Shown piece after piece: positions 57,262-64,000 of a DNA stretch of 64,000 nt. The stretch comes from Bacillales bacterium (lineage in GTDB: Bacteria; Bacillota; Bacilli; Bacillales; DASSOY01). Below the pieces are notes generated by a model. That model saw only the letters and a program-made list of their open reading frames with translations. It had not been told where the DNA came from and did not search any database. Position 1 is the stretch's first letter, and each line of letters opens with the position of its first letter. The position numbers and the translations under genes were made by a program. The stretch is from NCBI GenBank assembly GCA_035700025.1, contig DASSOY010000072.1:16771-80770 (forward strand), given 5' to 3'.

Positions 57262-58310
57262 GAAATATCCGTTGGACGTCATTGATGGTTCCGGTATTGT
57301 CGGTCGTTTTCGGTTTGATTGTCGGCGGTATCATCATGCTTGCGGGCGGATACAACCCGCTGAAAGCTTACGTTGCCCTTTTTCAAGGCGTCGTCGGCGG
57401 GCCTTATTTTATCGGTGAAACGATCCGCACGATCACACCGTTAATTTTGACAGGATTATCGATCGCCTTTGCCTTTCGAACGGGACTGTTTAACATCGGG
57501 GCTGAAGGACAATTTATCGTCGGTTGGTTTGCTTCCGTGTTTATCGGGATTACTGTACACGCGCCGAAGGTTGTCCACTTGCCGTTGGCGTTATTGGCGG
57601 CGGCTGCCGTTGGTGCGTTATGGGGAGTCGTTCCCGGTATTTTAAAAGCCAGGTGGAAAGTACATGAAGTCATCGTGACAATTATGATGAACTACATTGC
57701 TCTTCATGTGACGAATGAATGGATTCGCCATTATTTGAAGGCCGAAAATGCCGAGCGCACAAATGAAATTCAGCAGTCCGCCTCGCTCGCTTCGCCGTTT
57801 TTGCAACAAGTCACAGATTATTCCCGCGTGCATTATGGAATCATCGTTGCTTTGTGTGCGGCGGTAGTCATGTGGTGGATTTTGCGGAAAACGACGCTCG
57901 GCTTTGAATTACGTTCCGTCGGCTTCAGTTCGGATGCTTCGAAGTATGCAGGCATGAACGTTGAACGAAACATTGTTTTGTCGATGACGATCTCCGGCGC
58001 CTTTGCCGGGCTTGCCGGAGCGATGCTCGGTCTCGGAACGTATCAGTACATGACGATCAATTCGGCAGGGTTTATCGGCATCGGTTTTACCGGGATCGCT
58101 GTCTCCTTGTTAGGAGCAAATACCGCAGCCGGTGTTGTTCTGGCAGCGATTTTATTCGGAAGTCTTGAATTCGGTGCCTCAAACATGCAGGCGCAGGCGG
58201 GTGTCCCTCCGGAAGTCATTAAAACCGTTATGGCGATGATTATTTTCTTCGTCGGTTCGAGTTACTTCATTCGCTGGCTCCTCGGACGCTTCAGAAAGGG
58301 GGAGAACTGA
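57258..58310 (+). CDS. nupP: Nucleoside ABC transporter permease (NupP type)
   Basis: 350-residue polytopic membrane protein of the BPD_transp_2 family. Motifs: FRTGLFNIGAEGQFIVGWFA and the second-half FIGIGFTGIAVSLLGANTAA. Forms the channel with the next gene. Overlaps the ATPase gene and is separated from nupQ by 1 nt. Confidence 0.92.
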   Translation: MRNIRWTSLMVPVLSVVFGLIVGGIIMLAGGYNPLKAYVALFQGVVGGPYFIGETIRTITPLILTGLSIAFAFRTGLFNIGAEGQFIVGWFASVFIGITVHAPKVVHLPLALLAAAAVGALWGVVPGILKARWKVHEVIVTIMMNYIALHVTNEWIRHYLKAENAERTNEIQQSASLASPFLQQVTDYSRVHYGIIVALCAAVVMWWILRKTTLGFELRSVGFSSDASKYAGMNVERNIVLSMTISGAFAGLAGAMLGLGTYQYMTINSAGFIGIGFTGIAVSLLGANTAAGVVLAAILFGSLEFGASNMQAQAGVPPEVIKTVMAMIIFFVGSSYFIRWLLGRFRKGEN

Positions 58311-58311
58311 G

Positions 58312-59274
58312 ATGGGATTGATGGAAATTCTTGAAATCATCGTTCCGGCGGCAATTTTCTCGGCAGCTCCTTTAATTTTAACCGCGCTCGGCGGCGTTTT
58401 CAGCGAACGCGCAGGCGTCGTTAATATTGGTCTTGAAGGGTTAATGGTGATGGGCGCTTTCATCGGAGCTACGTTCACTTTGTTTGCGCAAAACTGGGGG
58501 TTCGGAGCCTGGTCGCCCTGGTTTTCGTTAATCGTCGCTGCGGTGGGGGGAGGACTGTTTTCCTTATTGCACGCGATTGCGACGGTTACCTTTCGCGCTG
58601 ATCACGTCGTGAGCGGTGTGGCGATCAATTTTTTAGCAACGGGACTTTGTTTGTTCTTGACAAAGAAGATTTTCAATTCCGGGCAAAGCCCTTACATTGA
58701 CCACCGTATTTACAAAATGGATATTCCGGTATTGGAGGACATTCCTGTTATCGGTCCGTTGTTGTTTCAACATGCTTATTTAACTTCTTACTTGGCGATC
58801 ATTCTGGCATTCGTTGTTTGGTTCGTCATTTTCAAAACACCGTTCGGGTTGCGGCTTCGTTCCGTCGGGGAGCATCCGATGGCGGCGGACACGATGGGAA
58901 TCAATGTAACGAAAATGCGTTACGTCGGCGTTATGTTGAGCGGCGTATTTGGCGGGCTTGGCGGTGCCGTTTATGTGACTTCGATTTCAACGAACTTCAG
59001 TGCTTCAACCATTGCCGGACAAGGCTTCATGGCATTGGCGGCAATGATCTTCGGAAAGTGGAATCCGCTCGGTGCACTCGCTGCGGCCCTGTTTTTCGGG
59101 TTTGCCCAGTCGCTCAGTGTGATCGGCGCTTCGATTCCTCTCCTGCAAAACATTCCGAGCGTCTATTTGCTGATTGCACCGTATGTTTTAACGATTTTGG
59201 CTTTGGCCGGATTCATCGGACGTGCGGAGGCTCCTAAAGCAAACGGCGTTAACTATATAAAGGGAGAACGATAA
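58312..59274 (+). CDS. nupQ: Nucleoside ABC transporter permease (NupQ type)
   Basis: 320-residue second permease of the BPD_transp_2 family. Signature FSERAGVVNIGLEGLMVMGA near residues 28-47, the LRLRSVGEHPMAADTMGINV cytoplasmic loop and GQGFMALAAMIFGKWNP. The binding site GAAAGGGGGAG lies inside the end of nupP. Followed by a terminator that closes the operon. Confidence 0.92.
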   Translation: MGLMEILEIIVPAAIFSAAPLILTALGGVFSERAGVVNIGLEGLMVMGAFIGATFTLFAQNWGFGAWSPWFSLIVAAVGGGLFSLLHAIATVTFRADHVVSGVAINFLATGLCLFLTKKIFNSGQSPYIDHRIYKMDIPVLEDIPVIGPLLFQHAYLTSYLAIILAFVVWFVIFKTPFGLRLRSVGEHPMAADTMGINVTKMRYVGVMLSGVFGGLGGAVYVTSISTNFSASTIAGQGFMALAAMIFGKWNPLGALAAALFFGFAQSLSVIGASIPLLQNIPSVYLLIAPYVLTILALAGFIGRAEAPKANGVNYIKGER

Positions 59275-59280
59275 GATTAT

Positions 59281-59301
59281 GGGGGCGAAAGCCCCTTTTT
59301 T
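59281..59301 (+). terminator. Terminator after the nucleoside transporter operon
   Basis: GGGGC-GAAA-GCCCC hairpin with T-run to 59301, beginning 7 nt after the nupQ stop. Confidence 0.85.
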
Positions 59302-59536
59302 GCTCGGCAGCGATTCGAAGCGAATCGATTGAATGTTCGGAACCTCCGCTTATTTGTCGTGACCGTCGTTCCTTTTATTTCTATGCAGCGGTTCGTTTAT
59401 CTTTCTCATGACACCGCATTCGTCTGAATGACGCGGAAAAGATGGAGAATCAACCGAAGTTTCTTCATCTTTTTCATATAAAACGGTACACTTGTTGCAT
59501 ATAATAAAACTTGGAAAGGAAAGGAGCTAGTTACCC
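59302..59536 (+). other. Intergenic region before ymfF
   Basis: About 235 bp without a credible gene. A consensus TATAAT at 59500-59505 lies 31 bp before the ymfF start but lacks a good -35 at normal spacing. The ymfF binding site is AAAGGAAAGGAG at 59515-59526. I see nothing else. Confidence 0.4.
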
Positions 59537-60820
59537 ATGGCCATTTTGAGACTGAACCGCCATGATTTGAGCCCGGTTCGTCTTCATACGGTAAAAACGG
59601 ATAAATATAAAACGAATTTAATCGTTTTGAAATTGCGTGCCCCGCTTGACGAGCGCACCGTGACGATGCGCGCTTTGCTTGCCTACGTATTGCAGCGGGC
59701 AACAGCCTCGTTGCCTTCAGCGAAACAGTTGCGGAGAAAATTAAACGAGCTTTATGGAGCCCAGTTGTCGGCGCAATTGGCGAAAAAAGGCGACACGCAC
59801 GTGATTTCTTTCAAAATGGAAGTCGCCAACGAAAAATTTTTGTCGGATTCCACGCCGCTGCTCGAAAACGCACTCCGCCTGCTTGGCGAGATCATCCTGT
59901 CGCCGAAGCTCGTTGACGGTCACTTTGATCCTGAGATTGTCGAGCGGGAAAAACGCACGCTGAAACAGCGCATGCAATCGGTTCGCGACGATAAAATGCG
60001 ATATGCGACGACACGATTGATCGAAGAAATGTGTAAAAATGAGCCGTATCGCCTTCATGCCTACGGAGAAGAAGAGCGGTTGAATGAAATCACTCCGGAA
60101 CAGTTGACTACATATTATCGGCAATTGCTTGCCGATAACTTAATCGACGTGTTCATCGTCGGAGACATCGATGAACATGACGTTCGGGGATTGGCTCGAG
60201 ACGTATTTCGTTTTCCGAAACATGTCGGATCGGAACAAACGGTTCACGTTCTTTCGCATGCCGCTTCTGAAGAAACCGAGGAAATTACCGAAACCGAAGA
60301 TATCGAACAAGGCAAATTGAATCTCGGTTATCGCACGAACATTACTTTTGGTGACGAAGACTATTTTCCGCTCGTGGTTTACAATGGGATATTTGGCGGA
60401 TTCCCGCACTCCAAGTTATTCATGAACGTACGCGAAAAAGCGAGTCTCGCTTATTATGCTTCTTCGCGAATTGAAAGCCATAAAGGTTTACTGCTCGTGT
60501 TTTCCGGCATTCAATCGTCCAACTATGACAAAGCGGTTTCGATCATCAAGGAACAAACGGAAAAAATGCGGCGCGGGGAAATCGGCGGCGAAGAATTTCA
60601 ACAGACGAAAAACATGTTGAACCATCAAGTGCTCGAGACGGTCGACAGTGCGGCAGGCTCGGTTGAATTTTTCTTCAACGGTACCGTTGCCGGGAAATCG
60701 GTGTCTGTGGAAGACTGGGTAGACGCGATTAACGCGGTCACGCTTGAGGACGTCGTTCGTGTTGCGAATCAAGTGAAGCTGGACACGGTGTATTTTTTGA
60801 GGGGAAAGGAGGGATCTTGA
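59537..60820 (+). CDS. ymfF: M16-family protein YmfF (no zinc motif)
   Basis: 427-residue insulinase-fold protein. The HxxEH zinc motif is missing in the N-terminal domain, where the family reads MRALLAYVLQRATASLPSAK. It is therefore probably the non-catalytic partner of YmfH, as in other paired M16 proteases. The C-terminal M16 domain (YNGIFGGFPHSKLFMNVREK) is well kept. It ends overlapping ymfH. Confidence 0.88.
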   Translation: MAILRLNRHDLSPVRLHTVKTDKYKTNLIVLKLRAPLDERTVTMRALLAYVLQRATASLPSAKQLRRKLNELYGAQLSAQLAKKGDTHVISFKMEVANEKFLSDSTPLLENALRLLGEIILSPKLVDGHFDPEIVEREKRTLKQRMQSVRDDKMRYATTRLIEEMCKNEPYRLHAYGEEERLNEITPEQLTTYYRQLLADNLIDVFIVGDIDEHDVRGLARDVFRFPKHVGSEQTVHVLSHAASEETEEITETEDIEQGKLNLGYRTNITFGDEDYFPLVVYNGIFGGFPHSKLFMNVREKASLAYYASSRIESHKGLLLVFSGIQSSNYDKAVSIIKEQTEKMRRGEIGGEEFQQTKNMLNHQVLETVDSAAGSVEFFFNGTVAGKSVSVEDWVDAINAVTLEDVVRVANQVKLDTVYFLRGKEGS

Positions 60821-62109
60821 TGGAACGACTCGCATTCGACCAACTGAAAGAAACGTTGTACCATGAAACGATGGACAACGGCCTTGAAGTGTTTGCGCTG
60901 CCGAAACAAGGTTTTCATAAAACATACGCCACTTTTACGACGAAATACGGATCGGTGGACAACACGTTCGTCCCTTTAAACGGTAAGGAACCTATTCAAG
61001 TGCCTGACGGAATCGCTCATTTTCTCGAACATAAACTGTTCGAGAAAGAAGACGGCGACGTCTTTCAGCAGTTCAGCAAACAAGGGGCTTCCGCGAATGC
61101 GTTCACTTCGTTTACGAGGACGGCTTACTTATTTTCGGCCACTTCCAACGTGAAGAAAAACCTCGAGACGTTGATGGATTTCGTGCAAACCCCGTATTTC
61201 ACCGAGGAAACGGTTGAGAAAGAAAAAGGCATCATCGGCCAGGAAATTCGAATGTATGACGACCTGCCTGATTGGCGGCTGTTCTTCGGTCTGATTGACA
61301 ACCTGTATCATCATCACCCTGTAAAAATCGATATTGCAGGTACGGAGCGGTCGATCGCCGAAATCAACAAAGATCTTCTCTATACATGTTACGAAACGTT
61401 TTATCATCCGAGTAACATGGTGCTGTTCATTGTTGGTCCCGTCGATCCGGAGGAAATGATCGCGTTCGTACGGGAGAATCAGAGCAACAAAAAATATGAA
61501 GCGCAGCCGCCGATTGAACGACGGTTTGAAAAAGAACCGAACGAAAGCGCCCGCTTGAAAAAAGTGATCGAGATGCCGGTGCAAACGTCGAAATGCATGA
61601 TCGGTTACAAGGAACAGCAGCCGGGCCGGCAAGGCGAAACTTTGCTGCGGCACGAGCTGGCGGTCAACATATTGCTCGATTTGATGTTCGGTCCAAGCAG
61701 CGAGAATTACGAACAATTGTATGAAGAAGGGTTGATCGACGAGTCCTTTTCGTTCGATTACACCGAAGAAGAACATTTTGGCTTTTCGATGCTTGGTGGC
61801 GATACAAGTCATCCAGATCAACTCGAGCAAAGGCTTTTCGAAATGATCGAACGATTCAAGAACGAACCGTTGGACGAAGCGTCGATCGCACGTGCGAAAA
61901 AGAAAAAGATCGGCTCGTTTTTGACGGCCCTCAACGCGCCGGAATTTATCGCCAACCAATTTACGCGTTATCAGTTTAACGGGATGAACTTATTCAACGT
62001 CGTTCCCGTGTTGGAAAGTTTGTCCACGGATGTGTTTGCGGAAGTCTTGCATCAACATTTTGATGAAGCCGGGTTCACGGTTTGCCAAGTGAAACCGAGG
62101 AAGGGATAA
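60820..62109 (+). CDS. ymfH: M16 zinc protease YmfH
   Basis: 429-residue M16 peptidase with intact zinc motif HFLEH at residues 67-71 and the downstream glutamate in KGIIGQEIRMYDD. The C-terminal M16 domain is present. It likely acts with YmfF. ATG 60820 is 7 nt from AAAGGAGGG. A TTG at 60817 is the alternative. Confidence 0.9.
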   Translation: MERLAFDQLKETLYHETMDNGLEVFALPKQGFHKTYATFTTKYGSVDNTFVPLNGKEPIQVPDGIAHFLEHKLFEKEDGDVFQQFSKQGASANAFTSFTRTAYLFSATSNVKKNLETLMDFVQTPYFTEETVEKEKGIIGQEIRMYDDLPDWRLFFGLIDNLYHHHPVKIDIAGTERSIAEINKDLLYTCYETFYHPSNMVLFIVGPVDPEEMIAFVRENQSNKKYEAQPPIERRFEKEPNESARLKKVIEMPVQTSKCMIGYKEQQPGRQGETLLRHELAVNILLDLMFGPSSENYEQLYEEGLIDESFSFDYTEEEHFGFSMLGGDTSHPDQLEQRLFEMIERFKNEPLDEASIARAKKKKIGSFLTALNAPEFIANQFTRYQFNGMNLFNVVPVLESLSTDVFAEVLHQHFDEAGFTVCQVKPRKG

Positions 62110-62113
62110 CTGG

Positions 62114-62842
62114 ATGAGCGGGAGGAAGTTTGCGCTCGTCACAGGTGCGAGCGGCGGCATCGGTTCGGCGGTGGCGCGGCGGCTGGCCGCAGACGGCTTT
62201 TCTTTGTACTTGCATTACAATCAAAATCGGCAAGCGATTGACGATGTCCTGGTTGAACTGAGTCAACTCGGCTGCGCTGCGGTGAAAGTTCAGGCGGATT
62301 TGTCTTTAACAGACGGGGCGCGCCGATTGCTGGCGCAAATTAACGATCCCATCGACGTCATTGTTCACAACAGCGGATCGAGTTTCGTCGGTCTCCTTAC
62401 CGACATGAGTGACGAACAAGTGCGTGATTTTGTGCAGCTGCATGTGACGAGCCCGGTGTTGCTTACGAAGCAGCTGCTCGCCGGAATGATTCATAGAAAA
62501 AGCGGGAAAATTGTCGTCGTTTCATCCGTTTGGGGGCGGGTCGGCGCTTCCACGGAAGTTTTGTACTCCACAGTCAAAGGCGCGCTCGATTCATTCGTGA
62601 AATCCCTTGCGAAAGAAGTTGCTCCAAGCGGCCTATCGGTGAACGGAATTGCTCCCGGGGCGGTGGACACGAAAATGCTCGATCATCTTACCGAGGCGGA
62701 AAAGCAATCACTTAAGGACGAAATCCCGATGGGGCGCTTTGCCGCCCCCGATGAAATCGCCGATCTTGCGGCATTCCTCGTCTCGGAAAAGGCCGCGTAC
62801 ATTAACGGAGAAATTGTCACGATTGACGGCGCTTGGCAATAA
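62114..62842 (+). CDS. ymfI: Short-chain dehydrogenase/reductase YmfI
   Basis: 242-residue SDR with the NAD(P) motif TGASGGIG (residues about 11-18), the NSG variant of the NAG motif, and catalytic Y151/K155 (YSTVK). The C-terminal GEIVTIDGAW resembles 3-oxoacyl-ACP reductases. Substrate unknown. It follows ymfH by 4 nt, as in B. subtilis. Confidence 0.88.
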   Translation: MSGRKFALVTGASGGIGSAVARRLAADGFSLYLHYNQNRQAIDDVLVELSQLGCAAVKVQADLSLTDGARRLLAQINDPIDVIVHNSGSSFVGLLTDMSDEQVRDFVQLHVTSPVLLTKQLLAGMIHRKSGKIVVVSSVWGRVGASTEVLYSTVKGALDSFVKSLAKEVAPSGLSVNGIAPGAVDTKMLDHLTEAEKQSLKDEIPMGRFAAPDEIADLAAFLVSEKAAYINGEIVTIDGAWQ

Positions 62843-62907
62843 AGATGCATAATTTGTTGCTTTCCTTGACATGCTAGAAAAGAATACTATTTCAAGGAGG
62901 GTAACAT

Positions 62908-63165
62908 ATGTCTGTTCTCGACAATTTCAGCAATTGGAAGGAATTCTTGAACAATCGCATCGACAATGCGGAAAACAAGGGCGTTAATCAGGATACGATC
63001 ACGAATATCGCGACGGAAATCGGCGGATATCTCGCAGAAAAAGTGGATCCGAGAAACGACGAAGAGCGAGTGTTGGCCGACTTGTGGAAATCAGCCGATG
63101 AACAAGAAAAACACGCATTGGCCAGCACGATGGTGAAAATGGTGCAAAATACCCCCAATCGTTAA
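62908..63165 (+). CDS. ymfJ: DUF3243 protein YmfJ
   Basis: 85-residue soluble, mostly helical protein of the DUF3243 family, positioned between ymfI and ymfK. Recognised by VLDNFSNWKEFLNNRIDNAE and the VDPRNDEERVLADLW segment. Function unknown. Binding site AAGGAGGG; terminator follows. Confidence 0.85.
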   Translation: MSVLDNFSNWKEFLNNRIDNAENKGVNQDTITNIATEIGGYLAEKVDPRNDEERVLADLWKSADEQEKHALASTMVKMVQNTPNR

Positions 63166-63171
63166 GGCAAC

Positions 63172-63202
63172 GGGATGTTGGCAATGCTGACATCCCTTTT
63201 TT
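63172..63202 (+). terminator. Terminator after ymfJ
   Basis: GGGATGT (63172-63178) with ACATCCC (63190-63196), T-run to 63202. Confidence 0.8.
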
Positions 63203-63267
63203 CATCTTATTTGGACGTATTTCTGCATCATTCTGCAACATTCGACCTTTTTTCTCCGAACAAATGA

Positions 63268-63276
63268 TGTTATCAT
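63268..63276 (+). promoter_or_regulatory. Extended -10 element upstream of ymfK
   Basis: TGT followed by TATCAT (63271-63276), 52 bp before the ymfK TTG start. No strong -35 hexamer is visible. Confidence 0.4.
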
Positions 63277-63327
63277 ATAAATGTAAAGGATTAGCATTCG
63301 ACAAACTTCCAGCGAGGAGTCATCGCC

Positions 63328-64000
63328 TTGGCGAAAAAAGAATGGTATTTAGAATACGAAATACATAAAAACCGCCCCGGCCTGCTCGGTGACATCGCTT
63401 CCTTGCTTGGGATGATCGGCATTAACATCTTAACGATCAACGGCGTCGACAATCAACGCCGCGGCATGCTCGTTTTGACCGACAATGAGGAACAGACTGT
63501 ACAACTTCAATCGATCATCAATACGATGGACAACATAACCGTGACAAAATCCCGCGAACCGAAATTGCGCGACCGGCTCGCGGTAAGGCACGGTCGATAC
63601 ATTGAAAGGGATGCAGACGATCGGAAAACCTTTCGTTTCGTACGCGACGAGATCGGTTTGCTTGTCGACTTCATGGCCGAATTGTTCAAGAAAGACGGCC
63701 ACCGGCTGATCGGCATTCGCGGATTGCCGCGAGTCGGCAAAACGGAATCGGTCGTTGCTTCGAGCGTCAGCGCAAACAAACGCTGGTTGTTTGTATCTTC
63801 CACTTTGCTCAAGCAAACGGTTCGCACCCAGCTTGCGGCTGATGAATTGAGCGAGGATTACGTTTACATCATCGACGGGATCGTGTCCACTCGACGAGCT
63901 TCGGAACGACATTGGGAGCTGTTGAGGGAAGTGATGCGCGTGCCGACAACAAAAGTGATTGAGCATCCGGACATATTCGTGCAAGGATCGGAATACGCTA
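63328..64000 (+). CDS. ymfK: DUF3388 protein YmfK, truncated by the window edge
   Basis: Open from TTG 63328 to the right edge (224 codons seen). The N-terminal part looks like an ACT-type regulatory domain (LEYEIHKNRPGLLGDIASLL, then MIGINILTINGVDNQRRGML). A P-loop-like GIRGLPRVGKTES near residue 130 follows, suggesting nucleotide binding. It matches my recollection of YmfK (DUF3388) by content and by position after ymfJ. The start is supported by GCGAGGAG (63312-63319) at 8-nt spacing. Function unknown. Confidence 0.82.
   Translation, partial: MAKKEWYLEYEIHKNRPGLLGDIASLLGMIGINILTINGVDNQRRGMLVLTDNEEQTVQLQSIINTMDNITVTKSREPKLRDRLAVRHGRYIERDADDRKTFRFVRDEIGLLVDFMAELFKKDGHRLIGIRGLPRVGKTESVVASSVSANKRWLFVSSTLLKQTVRTQLAADELSEDYVYIIDGIVSTRRASERHWELLREVMRVPTTKVIEHPDIFVQGSEYA

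Noticed and set aside
62866..62893. Perfect TTGACA hexamer before ymfJ as a promoter
   Set aside because: The only -10-like boxes at workable spacing (TATTTC or TACTAT) abut the ribosome binding site at 62895, leaving no room for a leader.
1..64000. tRNA, rRNA, CRISPR, prophage or insertion sequence
   Set aside because: I looked for cloverleaf-type segments, repeat-spacer arrays, integrase or transposase motifs and terminal repeats and found none that hold up.

Overview
The window is a chromosomal segment of a Gram-positive, motile, endospore-forming member of the Bacillales (Bacillaceae-like). This rests on gene content and order: a fla/che operon ending in sigD and swrB, then rpsB-tsf-pyrH-frr-uppS-cdsA-dxr-rseP-proS-polC, then rimP-nusA-rnpM-rplGA-infB-rbfA-truB-ribF-rpsO-pnp, then ylxY-mlpA-dpaAB-asd-dapG-dapA-tepA-ylzJ-spoIIIE, a BMP-type nucleoside ABC transporter, and ymfF-ymfH-ymfI-ymfJ-ymfK. 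This closely follows the Bacillus subtilis backbone. Every supported gene is on the + strand. I see no phage, insertion sequence, CRISPR array, tRNA or rRNA.

Region 1 (1-19.4 kb) is the 3' part of the fla/che operon. It holds fliK and the hook genes flgD and flgE, the switch genes fliM and fliY with cheY, the export gate fliO-P-Q-R-flhB-flhA, the localisation factors flhF and flhG, the chemotaxis genes cheB-A-W-C-D, sigma factor sigD, and swrB. Genes are tightly packed with 4-14 nt overlaps. Two departures from the usual layout stand out: fliL is absent between swrD and fliM, and CheB is only the methylesterase domain with no receiver.

Region 2 (19.4-33.2 kb) covers ribosomal protein S2, EF-Ts, UMP kinase, ribosome recycling, undecaprenyl and phospholipid precursors, the MEP pathway, site-2 protease, prolyl-tRNA synthetase and PolC. 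rpsB and tsf are separated by a terminator plus about 300 bp of repeated, hairpin-forming DNA directly ahead of tsf. This is the most unusual non-coding stretch in the window.

Region 3 (33.2-43.2 kb) is the nusA-infB operon followed by rpsO and pnp. NusA has a long acidic tail and IF2 a long Arg/Gly-rich N-terminal domain. Region 4 (43.2-54.4 kb) begins with an AT-rich, frameshifted lipoprotein-like pseudogene. It then carries sporulation and cell-envelope genes (ylxY, mlpA, the dipicolinate synthase pair behind a good sigma-K-type promoter), the lysine/diaminopimelate genes that supply it (asd, dapG, dapA), tepA, ylzJ and spoIIIE. Region 5 (54.4-64 kb) is a four-gene nucleoside importer and the ymf cluster, running off the right edge inside ymfK.

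Most of the window is ordinary core genome. I did not find a convincing new multi-gene system. The observations worth follow-up are regulatory DNA (tsf, rpsB, swrD, asd, spoIIIE and BMP leaders), domain or gene losses (CheB receiver, FliL), and one decayed gene.
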